From assembly GCA_010912705.1 (NCBI GenBank), contig POWB01000019.1, positions 39,684 to 103,683 on the forward strand: DNA of 64,000 bases. The letters run 5' to 3'. The position numbers were made by a program, and so were the translations under genes. Below are positions 17,825 to 26,694 of the stretch, one piece after another (position 1 is the stretch's first letter; the number at the start of each line of letters is the position of its first letter). The notes below the pieces were generated by a model, which saw only the letters and a program-made list of their open reading frames with translations, was not told where the DNA came from and searched no databases. Origin of the DNA: Halochromatium sp. (GTDB lineage: Bacteria; Pseudomonadota; Gammaproteobacteria; Chromatiales; Chromatiaceae).

Positions 17825-19233
17825 TCAGCCACTATCCGAATTCGGCAAATCTTGGGTATCAGTTAGGCTCTGCACCTGCGCTCTAGGTGACATCCCCAGC
17901 GCAATCCCGGCGTTGCGATCAGCATCCCGGTCGTCAGCGGTGAGGGGCACGCTGCCCATGCTGCAGTGCACACGGATCGGCCGATCGTGCAACATCACCG
18001 GTGTTGTCCACTGCTGGTAAAGCCGCTGCGCAGTCGCCTATGGAGTCATACCCGGGGCGAGTAAGATCCCAAACTCATCACTGCCAAGCCGAGCGACCAG
18101 CGTCTGATCTGGCAGCGCGCTGACCAGCAATCGACTGATCTTCACCAGCAGTTGATCACCGAGATCATGGCCAAGGCTGTTGTTGATCGCCTTGAAATGA
18201 TCCAGATCCAGGTGCAAAAGCGTGCCTTGGCTGCGCGGACCGAACTTCGTCGCATCGCCTCCGTGCCGATTGTGAGCGGCTGCAAGCCGGGTCTGAATGC
18301 CATCACGCATCTGCTGCCGGTTGGGGAGTCCAGTCAATAGATCATGCAGCGCCCTTGCAGCAGCCGTACCTAAAATGTACGACGCTCCTGACCAGCCTGG
18401 CTGACGATGGCGACGAGCCAAAGCACGGATTCGATCAGGGTTCCAAACGGGAAGGCAAAGGCCAGCGGCAGTGTCGGGGGCCTGTCCATGAACACGCTTG
18501 CCGCTTGCGCGGCGCCACCGACGATGCTGGCGCCAAGTCCGAGCGCGAACCAGCGCCGGTAAGGCTTGCCGTCGCGCAGACTACGCAGCAGGATCATCAA
18601 GGTGACGACCGCCAAGAAGGCCACGCTGATGGCACCGAATCGATAGCTCGGCGGGTACCAGCCAGAAGCCAGGAACAGCAGCAGACTGGTGCCGATTCCA
18701 AGTACCAGGAGGTGCAGCAGGATGCCGCGCGGCGTCAGAAAGCTCACTCGTGCCAAGCCCGAGGGCCATGCCCGCCTTGCATGACCTGTAACGGAACCTG
18801 CTGCGGCCAAAATGGGAGCCACGCCGGGCCACTCTGAGTAGATCACCTGCTCTGGCCCTGCCGCCCGCGCCCGGAGGCGATACGCGTGCGTCGGCATCGA
18901 CGGGTTGACCTCGGCAAGGCTCGCTACTGAACCTGGACAGACTAGGCTTGCGCCCTGCCTCGCCTGCTGCTGCCAGTTGTCAATCCACGCGCTCGCCTCT
19001 GGCGAGGCAGTGATCCCCTCAGGCGCGGACCACAGAGGCTGCAGTTCCAGATGAGTCTCCGCGGCCCAGGTTGCACTGCTGATCAAGATCATCCATAGCA
19101 GTAAGCCGGGCAGCATGAGCAGCCAGCTGAGCGATCTCCAGCATAACCGGCCCCTGATCCGGGCAGTTCGCTGCCGTATCAACACTCGAAAAGGCGCGGC
19201 AAGGCAAAGCAGAACAGCCAGCCTGGACATCAT
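17825..19233 (-). pseudogene. Decayed membrane diguanylate cyclase (7TM-like sensor + GGDEF)
   Basis: The N-terminal part (19233-18370, 287 codons) has a signal peptide, a periplasmic region with SVASLAEVNP and seven or so hydrophobic helices, like 7TMR-DISM sensors. It ends at a TAG in ACATTTTAGG. One extra T there would join it to the GGDEF frame (ARALHDLLTGLPN, LDLDHFKAINNSLGHD, LVARLGSDEFG). The GGDEF frame is then cut by an in-frame TAG at 18040-18038, beyond which the domain continues recognisably (AQRLYQQWTTPVMLHDRPIR...VHCSMGSVPL) to a stop near 17825. One frameshift plus one nonsense codon indicate inactivation, unless sequencing error or recoding is involved. The active-site motif is GSDEF. 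Confidence 0.75.
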
Positions 19234-19558
19234 GACAACTAGGCACTAACGATGATCCTTCAGTTATCTCGTTAGCTCATGATAGCCACCGAGCCGGCGG
19301 GCGTTATCCAAATTCGGCATCAAAATAGCCCATTCGGCAACCCCTGGTCGCGGCAAATTCAAGCCTGCTAGGCGCCAGGGGCGGCGCCATGGCCAAGACC
19401 AGTGTCTTACCAACAACTTGTTCTAGAAGCGGATTCGGGATCGACTCCACGTGGCTCAGAAGTATGCCTGGCAAATTCTTGCCGAATCTGGATAGCAGCA
19501 CATGACCTGTACCCTTAGTCTCTCATGACGTGATTGATTGGCGTAAGTACGAGACGCA
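19234..19558. other. Intergenic region holding a MITE-like segment
   Basis: This 325-bp gap lies between the cyclase remnant and the CPBP gene. It contains the inverted repeat described at 19302-19498. A 65-codon minus-strand frame at 19501-19304 runs from repeat to repeat and is probably incidental. No convincing promoter was identified. Confidence 0.5.
19302..19498. mobile_element. Possible miniature inverted-repeat element
   Basis: The left end TATCCAAATTCGGCA (19302-19316) and the right end TGCCGAATCTGGATA (19484-19498) are inverted copies matching in 14 of 15 positions, about 200 bp apart. A third related copy, TATCCGAATTCGGCA, begins near 17834 in the tail of the diguanylate-cyclase remnant. 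No transposase is encoded inside and no clear target-site duplication is seen. The element call is inference from the repeat geometry. Confidence 0.35.
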
Positions 19559-20269
19559 ATGGAATCGACCGCTCGCATCGGCAGCAATGATCTCAAAGCT
19601 GGATCTGCACTTAGCGCACCTCGAGCAGCCTTTGTAATAAGCCCTTGGTGGGCGCTGGCACTACTCCTTGCTATCTTCATTCTATGCGAGCATCTGTGCA
19701 CGCAACCCACGATGGCACACAGTATCAGCCTGCAGCTCACGTTCCTTTGTTATCTGATCGCTGTCAAGATTAACGCTCACTGTACAACACCCATTAGCCT
19801 CCCAGAATTGTTCACGCATCAGCTTACACCTGCATTGCGGGAGGCAATGTTAGCAACCATCATCATTTTCGGCCTCATTTTGCTCTTCAGGATGATCTAT
19901 CTGCAATTGCATCCGGATCAACCCTTTATTGAGCTCGATCGCCTAGACCCGACCTATCTCGCCTATCTCTGGGTGGCTCCGGTCCAGGAACTGACAGCTC
20001 GCGGCATCATTCAGACTCAGATCAGTCGCGGGATAAAACGCCATGGCGCAGAATACTACGCAATCCTTGGTTCCGCAGCGCTATTTGCTGCCTTGCATCT
20101 TTTTTACTCCATCGCATTTGCCTTAGCATCATTCGCCTTTGCTGGACTTTGCGGTGTTCTATTTATGCGACACCGCAATATTATTGGCATCAGCATACTG
20201 CACGTCATGGTTGGAAATTTTGCTGGAGTCACAGGCTTATGGGCGCAATTAGAGAAAAGCCCCTGGTAG
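19559..20269 (+). CDS. CPBP-family intramembrane protease-like protein (altered EE motif)
   Basis: A 236-aa membrane protein of the CPBP / Abi / CAAX-protease family. Conserved blocks are VAPVQELTARGIIQ (normally EExxxR), LFAALHLFY (the F-x-x-x-H block) and ISILHVMVGNF (H-x-x-x-N/B). The first glutamate of the EE pair is Gln here, which may abolish or alter protease activity. Five to six hydrophobic helices are visible. It belongs to the lower-GC block and neighbours a DedA-type gene. The substrate is unknown. Confidence 0.75.
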   Translation: MESTARIGSNDLKAGSALSAPRAAFVISPWWALALLLAIFILCEHLCTQPTMAHSISLQLTFLCYLIAVKINAHCTTPISLPELFTHQLTPALREAMLATIIIFGLILLFRMIYLQLHPDQPFIELDRLDPTYLAYLWVAPVQELTARGIIQTQISRGIKRHGAEYYAILGSAALFAALHLFYSIAFALASFAFAGLCGVLFMRHRNIIGISILHVMVGNFAGVTGLWAQLEKSPW

Positions 20270-20288
20270 CTGAAGACTCAGCGCATGG

Positions 20289-20744
20289 CTAAACCATCAT
20301 TATGGATGGCAGATGGCGCGAGATGACCTCGCCAAGAAAATAGCCAATTGCGCTAAAGAGACTCGTCCAAATCAGTATGGCGGCAGCGCTGTAGGTAAGG
20401 AACCAGTGGGTCGGTATCTGGCTATGGCCAAAGAGCACGAGTATAGCAGTGCGCGCTCCGTAGAAGTAACGGTAGCAAAAGATCAGCAGCAGACGCTTTT
20501 CATGCATCCAGCGCAAGGGGGTTTCAAGACGCTTGGCGCTTAGGCGTTGCAATGGTAGGTAGCACGACGTGGAAAATCTACCAATGAAAAAGCAGGTCCA
20601 GTCCGCGATCAACGTGCCCACCAATGCCGCGATAAAGACTTGACTTGGAGAGAATAGACCACGATTAGCTGCAAATGCAGCAGCAACAAGCGTTACCTCT
20701 CCTTCCAGGGCAACACCTAAAACGATGCTTAAGTAGATCAGCAT
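20289..20744 (-). CDS. Short DedA-family (VTT domain) membrane protein
   Basis: A 151-aa integral membrane protein with the DedA/VTT pattern: an N-terminal re-entrant segment with EGEVTLVAAAFAANRGLFS, a conserved GTLIADWTCFFIGR, then RYFYGARTAILVLFGHSQIP with the family's Arg/Gly pair, and C-terminal helices. DedA proteins act in membrane lipid homeostasis and polyprenyl-phosphate flipping. Here it is shorter than E. coli DedA (about 200 aa). It converges with the CPBP gene, only 19 bp away. Confidence 0.7.
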   Translation of the reverse strand: MLIYLSIVLGVALEGEVTLVAAAFAANRGLFSPSQVFIAALVGTLIADWTCFFIGRFSTSCYLPLQRLSAKRLETPLRWMHEKRLLLIFCYRYFYGARTAILVLFGHSQIPTHWFLTYSAAAILIWTSLFSAIGYFLGEVISRHLPSIMMV

Positions 20745-20784
20745 TGTGATAACAAGCCCCTAGTGGATTGGGTGACTGGAGCGG

Positions 20785-20814
20785 AACCGGAGCTTGACCA
20801 ATTCAGTTCCGGTT
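20785..20814. repeat. Inverted repeat between divergent genes
   Basis: AACCGGA (20785-20791) and TCCGGTT (20808-20814) form 7-bp arms around a 16-bp spacer. They lie in the intergenic region between the divergent DedA and YkgJ-type genes. A shared operator is possible but unproven. Confidence 0.3.
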
Positions 20815-20884
20815 AACATACAGAGCACTTCGCCATCTTAATCGATAACGTGCTTTTTTCACAGCAACTTAGAATGGAGCGAAA

Positions 20885-21445
20885 ATGAACGATACAAATA
20901 AGGCTGAACTCGCCTTGGAACAAGGCCATGTTATTTTGCCGCTACGGCAGTCACAGAGGAGCCTGGCTTACCTGGCCAAACGTGTCGCCTTCCTCATGCT
21001 TTACGCTGTGAATATGGCGACGCTTGGCTTGTTTGTCTACCTAGTGGCACCGGTTACCAGTTTTTTGGCCTTCAATGATATTCGCTTCTGGCGTCACATC
21101 CATCAGTTTCATAAACTGAGCTATCGGATGTTTACCCACACCATTGCCCTGATCACAAATCCTACTTATTCAAGGGCGTTTCGTTTGGCCTGGCTTGATG
21201 CCCCTCGGGATGCTCCAGATCGATCAGAAGTCGAGGTCAAACAGGCCTGGAAGCTTGAGCATGGGGAAAGCTGTGACGGCTGTGTCCACTGTTGTGAGCG
21301 AATCGGCTGCAACCTAATCGATCATGAGCGTGGCGGCTGTATGCTCTATGGCTCGTTCTTCTGGCGCTATTTTACCTGCGGTCCGTTTCCGCAGAATCAG
21401 TTCCAGATCGATTACTACCAATGCCCAAAGTGGAAAGCACGATGA
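20885..21445 (+). CDS. Membrane-anchored Cys-rich protein with YkgJ-type metal-binding cluster
   Basis: A 186-aa protein with one or two hydrophobic segments around residues 32-62 and a C-terminal Cys cluster (C130, C133, C136, C137, C142, C152, C165, C180). The arrangement CDGCVHCCERIGC followed by GGCMLYGSFFWRYFTCG resembles the YkgJ (CxxCxxCC) zinc/iron-chelating family. The start has GGAG upstream. It probably binds Zn2+ or an Fe-S cluster at the membrane surface. No pathway can be assigned. Confidence 0.6.
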   Translation: MNDTNKAELALEQGHVILPLRQSQRSLAYLAKRVAFLMLYAVNMATLGLFVYLVAPVTSFLAFNDIRFWRHIHQFHKLSYRMFTHTIALITNPTYSRAFRLAWLDAPRDAPDRSEVEVKQAWKLEHGESCDGCVHCCERIGCNLIDHERGGCMLYGSFFWRYFTCGPFPQNQFQIDYYQCPKWKAR

Positions 21446-21719
21446 TCACGGCCTGACTGCTTGACTGATCAGACACATGTGATTCAATGGCGCGATCAAC
21501 ATCGAACAACTCGAGCCAATCGCACGCTAAGACGACAGCTTTAATGGTAATCATTCAGAGACCAGCCATTGGAGCTGGCAATGCCAGTACCCCAGCAGGT
21601 AGTATTCTGGATCTGTACAGCTTTAGCAGCCCCCAGGGCTCTAACTGCCTGAAAAATAATGGGGGCTAGAATTGAGTAGGCAGCAGATACAGATTGATAA
21701 AACTACCAGATAGCGATCG

Positions 21720-22736
21720 TCAAGGAGATCTCTGAACGTTTACACCCAAGGCGCGAGCTAGGGTTGCCGAGGGCAGCTCCTTGAACAGGGAGCGGTAATC
21801 CTGCGCGAATCGGCCAAGCTGAACGAACCCCCAGCGCGTCGCGGCGGCCGTCACCGTCTGAGTCTGAAAGATGGGATTCAAGAGCTCGGCGCGCACGCCA
21901 TTCAGGCGCATCAGACGCAAATAGACGCTCGGTGAACAGCCGAGCTGGTCGCGAAAGGCATACCGCAGGGTGCGCTCAGAAACGCGGGTCTGTGCACAGA
22001 GATCGTGCAAATCAGGCACGATGCCTCGATACAGCTGGGCTTCCATGTGCTCACGGGCCGCGCGCACGATGCGCCAAGCACGGCGGCGTCCATGCAAACT
22101 CGGGGCGCAGCCAGAACGTGGATCACCAGCGGCGGTGATGGCGATTAAAAGCTGCTCCATCAGGTTGCGTCGCAGTGCCAGCCGATCGACGCCGCTCTGG
22201 GCTGTCGACAGGTCTGCGCTGATTGCCAACAGCGCTGGAATCGACCGCTCAAGGTAGGCCTTACCCGCGAAGCCTAAGGATTGCAGACCACGGCAACTGA
22301 ATAGCTGTTCGGCTAAAGGCGCGCTCAGCACGGCGAGCTTGTTGATGAGCTCGTCTTGATCGATGCGTGCATAGGTGGTTAGGCGCCCAGCCGGTACGAC
22401 GATATCAAACTCATCGCATTCAGGCTGAAAGAAAGCAACATCGGGGCCGTCGATGACGAATTGGGAGAAGCGGGCTCCGCTGTCGCCCCGATCGATAAAA
22501 GAGATCGTACACTGACCGCGCGGCAAGGCGCCGGATTTATTGACGTCTTGATCATGCTGCTCCTGAAAGAGACCGATCCCAGCGAGATCAACGGCCTCCA
22601 TCCGCCCGGAGAAGTGCCCAGCGCTGAGCTGCCGGTAGGTGATCGCCACCCAGCGCTGGATCTCAGCCGCCTCTGAGGCGTCGACCAGTGCTTGCCGAGA
22701 ACCTCCGGCGCCCTCCGGCAACTCAGTGCCCACCAC
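21720..22736 (-). CDS. AraC-family transcriptional regulator
   Basis: A 338-aa regulator. An N-terminal sensor region (about 1-215) of the AraC-like ligand-binding kind is followed by a C-terminal double HTH (about 235-335: LHDLCAQTRVSERTLRYAFRDQLGCSPSVYLRLMRLNGVRAELL, interrupted here only by the two helices). It starts with GTG 22736, overlapping the last codons of pntB by 14 bp, so it may be cotranscribed with the transhydrogenase genes. The effector is not evident; a link to redox or NADPH control is inference from position. Confidence 0.85.
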   Translation of the reverse strand: MVGTELPEGAGGSRQALVDASEAAEIQRWVAITYRQLSAGHFSGRMEAVDLAGIGLFQEQHDQDVNKSGALPRGQCTISFIDRGDSGARFSQFVIDGPDVAFFQPECDEFDIVVPAGRLTTYARIDQDELINKLAVLSAPLAEQLFSCRGLQSLGFAGKAYLERSIPALLAISADLSTAQSGVDRLALRRNLMEQLLIAITAAGDPRSGCAPSLHGRRRAWRIVRAAREHMEAQLYRGIVPDLHDLCAQTRVSERTLRYAFRDQLGCSPSVYLRLMRLNGVRAELLNPIFQTQTVTAAATRWGFVQLGRFAQDYRSLFKELPSATLARALGVNVQRSP

Positions 22737-24129
22737 CCTTCAGCGCCGAGACCATGCCCTCGATCGTATCCTTGGCATCGCCAAAGATCAGTGAGGTGTT
22801 GTCCTTATAGAACAGCAGATTATCGACGCCTGAGTAGCCCGGACGCATCGAGCGCTTGAGGAAGTAGACTTGGTGCGCCTTGCCAGCATCGAGGATCGGC
22901 ATGCCATAGATCGGGCTGGTCTTGTCCTCCTTCGCGGCTGGGTTGACGACATCGTTGGCGCCCACCACCAGCACCACATCGGTGCTGGGGAAGTCGGGGT
23001 TGATCTCATCCATCTCCAGGACCTGATCGTAGGGGATGTCAGCCTCGGCCAGCAGCACGTTCATGTGGCCAGGCATGCGGCCGGCGACCGGATGGATGGC
23101 GAACTTGACCTCGACATCGCGCGCCTGCAGCAGCTCCATCATCTCCTTCAGCGCATGCTGGGCTTGAGCGACGGCCATGCCATAACCGGGCACCACGATG
23201 ACACGGTTGGCATCCTCCATCCAATAGACCGCATCTTCAACCGAGGCCGATTTAACGCCCTTTTCGGCCGCCACCGCACCGGCACTATCACCGCCGCTGC
23301 TATCGCTGCCGAATCCGCCAAAGACCACATTGATGATGCTGCGGTTCATTGCCCGACACATGATGAACGAGAGGATGGCACCAGAGAAGCCAACCAGGGC
23401 ACCGACGATGATCAGCAGATTGTTGTGCAGCGTGAAACCGGTCGCCGCCGCCGCCCAGCCCGAGTAGCTGTTCAGCATCGAGATGATCACCGGCATGTCG
23501 GCGCCGCCGATCGGGATGATCAGAGTCCCGCCGAGGGCAAAGGCCAGCAGCGTCATCAGGACCAACGACACCCAGCTACCGGTACTGGCGAAATGCACCG
23601 CCAGCGCGATCGTGGTGAGGGCGATCAGCGCGTTCAGCCAATGCTGCCCGATGAACTTGATCGGCGCCCCGGACATGATCCCCTGCAGCTTGGCAAAGGC
23701 GATCACCGAGCCGGTGAAGGTAATCGCGCCGATCACGATGCCGGCCGATAGCTCCCCCATCAGCAGGGCGTTCAAGGTACCGGCCTGGGCGCGATTGATG
23801 AAGGTGCCGATCGCAACCAGCACCGCGGCCAAACCGACAAAGCTATGCAGCGCGGCAACCAGCTGCGGCATTGCGGTCATCTGGATACGCAGCGCAACGA
23901 CGATACCGATCACTGCGCCGATGGCGCCAGCGATGCCGATCAGCCAGTAGCCTTGCACCTCAGCGCCGCCGAGGGTCGCGCCAATAGCGATGGCCATGCC
24001 AAGCATGCCGAACAGGTTGCCGCGGCGCGCTGTGGACGGATGCGTCAGGCCCTTGAGGGCAAAGATGAAGAGGATCGCCGAGGCCAGATAGGCCAGCGCC
24101 TGGGCGGTGGGAGACAGGGTCAAGTCCAT
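22723..24129 (-). CDS. pntB: NAD(P) transhydrogenase subunit beta
   Basis: The NADP(H)-binding (dIII) and membrane subunit of proton-translocating transhydrogenase. The first 260 residues hold about nine helices. The C-terminal domain has VIVVPGYGMAVAQAQHALKEM and VVLVVGANDVVNPAAKED, the NADP-binding fingerprint. Its 468-aa length is normal. The gene follows pntAB by 6 bp and is part of pntAA-pntAB-pntB. A Ser/Gly-rich linker (GFGSDSSGGDSAGA) precedes dIII. Function: NADH + NADP+ to NAD+ + NADPH coupled to proton entry. Confidence 0.95.
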   Translation of the reverse strand: MDLTLSPTAQALAYLASAILFIFALKGLTHPSTARRGNLFGMLGMAIAIGATLGGAEVQGYWLIGIAGAIGAVIGIVVALRIQMTAMPQLVAALHSFVGLAAVLVAIGTFINRAQAGTLNALLMGELSAGIVIGAITFTGSVIAFAKLQGIMSGAPIKFIGQHWLNALIALTTIALAVHFASTGSWVSLVLMTLLAFALGGTLIIPIGGADMPVIISMLNSYSGWAAAATGFTLHNNLLIIVGALVGFSGAILSFIMCRAMNRSIINVVFGGFGSDSSGGDSAGAVAAEKGVKSASVEDAVYWMEDANRVIVVPGYGMAVAQAQHALKEMMELLQARDVEVKFAIHPVAGRMPGHMNVLLAEADIPYDQVLEMDEINPDFPSTDVVLVVGANDVVNPAAKEDKTSPIYGMPILDAGKAHQVYFLKRSMRPGYSGVDNLLFYKDNTSLIFGDAKDTIEGMVSALKGGGH

Positions 24130-24135
24130 CAGTGA

Positions 24136-24429
24136 TCAGCCCTTTTTCTGCTTCTTTTTGAACATCGACAGCATCCGATGGGTCACCAGAAAGCCACCGA
24201 AGACGTTGATGCTAGCCAGCAGCACCGCGATGAATCCGATCAAGGAGGCACCGATGCCGGCCTCCTCGAGCCCGGTCACCAGCAGCGCCCCGACCAGCAC
24301 GATGCCAGAGATGGCGTTGGTGAGGGCCACCAGTGGTGTGTGCAGCGACGGCGTGACGCCCCAGACCACGTAATAGCCAATGAAGCAGGCGAGTACGAAG
24401 ACGTAGAGCGCGAGGATGGATTCAGGCAT
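24136..24429 (-). CDS. pntAB: NAD(P) transhydrogenase subunit alpha part 2
   Basis: A 97-aa membrane subunit with three helices ([54 protein letters not shown]). It corresponds to the C-terminal membrane part of PntA where alpha is split into two genes, as in Rhodospirillum. The Lys-rich C-terminus (KKKQKKG) is cytoplasmic. It lies 6 bp before pntB and is separated from pntAA by a tandem repeat. Confidence 0.93.
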   Translation of the reverse strand: MPESILALYVFVLACFIGYYVVWGVTPSLHTPLVALTNAISGIVLVGALLVTGLEEAGIGASLIGFIAVLLASINVFGGFLVTHRMLSMFKKKQKKG

Positions 24430-24445
24430 CCGGGGGACTCCGTTA

Positions 24446-24487
24446 TGAGTGGTGAGTGCTGAGTGGTGAGTGCTGAGTGGTGAGTAC
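24446..24487. repeat. Three tandem 14-bp repeats in the pnt operon
   Basis: The unit TGAGTGGTGAGTGC occurs twice exactly, then once as TGAGTGGTGAGTAC, between pntAA and pntAB. On the coding strand it becomes an imperfect GCACTCACCACTCA array. It could form an mRNA structure that sets relative expression; equally it may be neutral slippage. Confidence 0.85.
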
Positions 24488-24490
24488 TGC

Positions 24491-25582
24491 TCAGGGGTTG
24501 ATCAGCATGGCAGCAGTGATCTCGTCCTGGGTGAGATCCTTGAGCACGAGGCCGTTGTCGGATGGCTCGACCATGATCTCGAGGAGGTTCGAGAGGTTTT
24601 TGGCATAGAAGGCGCTGGCATCGGCCGGGACCATCGATGGATAGTTGGTGTGGCCGACGATGATGACCCCTTGATGCTCGACGATCTGATCCGGCTTGGA
24701 GAGCTTGCAGTTGCCGCCGTTGGCGGCAGCGAGGTCTACGATCACTGAGCCGGTGCGCATGCGCTCGACCACCTCGGTGGTGATCAGCTCGGGCGCTGGC
24801 CGGCAAGGGATCAGCGCAGTGGTGATGATGACATGCGCCTTAGCCAGCTCATTGGCAAGCAGCTGCTGCTGGCGCGCCTTGGCCTCGTCTGAAAGCTCTT
24901 TGGCATAGCCGCCTTCGCCAGCACCGCTTTCGCCAAGGTCAAGCTCGATCGGCTTGGCACCGAGTGAGGCAATCTGCTCCTTGGTCTCGGGGCGCACATC
25001 ATAGGCCAGTACGTCAGCACCCAGCCGGCGCGCGGTGGCAATCGCCTGCAAGCCCGCGACCCCAGCACCGAGCACGACCAGCCGCGCCGGTTTGGCCGAG
25101 CCCGCCGAGGTCATCATCATCGGGAAGAAGCGGCCATAGTGCGCTGCCGCATCGATGACCGCACGATAGCCGGCGATGTTGCTCTGCGACGAGAGCGCAT
25201 CCATCGACTGCGCGCGCGAGATGCGTGGCATCCGCTCCATCGCCAGCACCTGCACGCCATTCTCGACCATGCGCGATAGCAGCGGATCATCGCCGCAGCC
25301 CTCGACCAGGCTGATGTAGGTGCTGCCCGAGCGCAGGGCACGCGCCTCGTCCTCGCTCGGCCGCCGCACCTTGAGCAGTATGTCAGCGGCAAAACAGGCG
25401 TCTCGCGTAACGATCTTGACACCGACCTCTTGGTAGGCCGCGTCGGTATAGTGAGCGGCGACCCCAGCACCAGCCTCGATCAGCACCTCGAAGCCCTTGG
25501 CGACGAGCTTTTTGGCCACCTCAGGGGTGGTTGCGACGCGCCGTTCGCCAGCGAGCGTCTCTCTTGGAATTCCGAGCTTCAT
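24491..25582 (-). CDS. pntAA: NAD(P) transhydrogenase subunit alpha part 1
   Basis: The NAD(H)-binding soluble domain I. The start at ATG 25582 ([21 protein letters not shown]) has GGAAG upstream and is preferred to an in-frame codon 135 bp earlier, giving 363 aa. Visible are the N-terminal alanine-dehydrogenase-like segment and the [20 protein letters not shown] nucleotide fold, then [14 protein letters not shown]. The protein ends with the conserved helix before the pntAB membrane part. It is the first gene of the transhydrogenase operon. Confidence 0.95.
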   Translation of the reverse strand: MKLGIPRETLAGERRVATTPEVAKKLVAKGFEVLIEAGAGVAAHYTDAAYQEVGVKIVTRDACFAADILLKVRRPSEDEARALRSGSTYISLVEGCGDDPLLSRMVENGVQVLAMERMPRISRAQSMDALSSQSNIAGYRAVIDAAAHYGRFFPMMMTSAGSAKPARLVVLGAGVAGLQAIATARRLGADVLAYDVRPETKEQIASLGAKPIELDLGESGAGEGGYAKELSDEAKARQQQLLANELAKAHVIITTALIPCRPAPELITTEVVERMRTGSVIVDLAAANGGNCKLSKPDQIVEHQGVIIVGHTNYPSMVPADASAFYAKNLSNLLEIMVEPSDNGLVLKDLTQDEITAAMLINP

Positions 25583-25785
25583 CAGTGTTGCTTCCGCCCT
25601 CATGTCTTGATTCCGATGCCCGACCGATTCCCTGACCCGGCGATGCGCGGGTGCAGATTCCCGGCCCCTGTCTAGGCTTGAGTCAGGCCGCTCTAAGCAA
25701 GCGCTGCAGCCGCTCAAGCCGATCAGAGCGGCTCCCTGCTCGAGCCCCTAAAAGCGCGGCATTATCGACGCTCGGCATCGGTATC

Positions 25786-26613
25786 TCAATGGCCCTGTAC
25801 GAGATGACCGGAATTGCGCAGTCCGCGCAGCACCTGCGCCGAGATCTCCTCGATCGATTGGCTGGTGGTATCGAGCACTGGCACGCCAAGCCGCCCCAGC
25901 ATCTCATGCGCGAGGCGGATATCGTTGCGACAGCGCGCGAGCGAGGCGTACTCACTACCCGGCCGGCGCTCCTCGCGGATCAGATGCAGCCGTCTTGCCT
26001 CAATGGTGAGGCCAAACACCTTCTCTTTCACGGCGCCGACCTCGGGCGGCAGGGCCTCGCGCTCGAAGTCATCCTCGGTCAGCGGATGATTGGCCGCGCG
26101 CAGCCCGTAATGAATCGCCAGATAGAGACAGGTTGGCGTCTTTCCCGAGCGCGAGACGCCGACTAAGACCACATCCGCGTGGCGGAAGTTATCCGGCCGC
26201 ATGCCATCGTCGTTTGCCATCGCAAAATTGATCGCCTCGATGCGCTTGGTGTACATGCTCGGCTTGGTGATCGCATGACTGCGCCCAGATTGGCGACTCG
26301 GCGAGACGCCTAGCTCGGCACTCAAGGGCTCAACGAACTGCTCAAACAGCTCGAGGTGAAAGCAGTCGCCCTCCTTGAGGATCGCCGCGATGCCCGCATC
26401 GAGCATGGTCGAAAAGACCAAGGGGCGAACACCATCGCGCTCAGCGGCCTCGTGCATACGCACCGTCAGCGCTCGCGCTCGCGCCTCGGTGTTGATGTAG
26501 GGCATGTAAACCTGCTCGAAATCGACGCTATCGAATTGCGAGAGGAGACTATGACCGAGGGTCTCGGCGGTAATACCGGTACTTTCGGAGACAAAGAAGA
26601 CGGTTCGCTTCAT
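25786..26613 (-). CDS. ppsR: PEP synthase regulatory protein (kinase/pyrophosphorylase)
   Basis: A DUF299 bifunctional ADP-dependent kinase and Pi-dependent pyrophosphorylase that switches PEP synthase off and on. The protein has 275 aa. Motifs: FFVSESTGITAETLGHSLL at the N-terminus, the P-loop-like GVSRSGKTPTCLYLA, and the family segments RSHAITKPSMYTKRIEAINF and EYASLARCRNDIR. No ppsA gene lies in the window. Divergent from the 154-aa unknown gene. Confidence 0.93.
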   Translation of the reverse strand: MKRTVFFVSESTGITAETLGHSLLSQFDSVDFEQVYMPYINTEARARALTVRMHEAAERDGVRPLVFSTMLDAGIAAILKEGDCFHLELFEQFVEPLSAELGVSPSRQSGRSHAITKPSMYTKRIEAINFAMANDDGMRPDNFRHADVVLVGVSRSGKTPTCLYLAIHYGLRAANHPLTEDDFEREALPPEVGAVKEKVFGLTIEARRLHLIREERRPGSEYASLARCRNDIRLAHEMLGRLGVPVLDTTSQSIEEISAQVLRGLRNSGHLVQGH

Positions 26614-26694
26614 GGGCTGTGATTCACATCAATGCGGTGCAGGCGGTAGAGGCAAGATAGTACGCGATGGTAAGCGCACAGGAGACCCTCCCGC

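Noticed and set aside
19304..19501. 65-codon minus-strand frame inside the MITE-like segment
   Set aside because: Its ends coincide with the inverted repeats and no family or ribosome-binding site is apparent; the repeat explains it better.
21631..21666. GCCCCCA...TGGGGGC inverted repeat before the AraC gene end
   Set aside because: Loop of about 27 bases and no T-run; too weak to call a terminator.
22870..23751. 293-codon plus-strand frame opposite pntB
   Set aside because: Antisense shadow of a clear pntB gene; His/Asp/Arg-rich with no domain.
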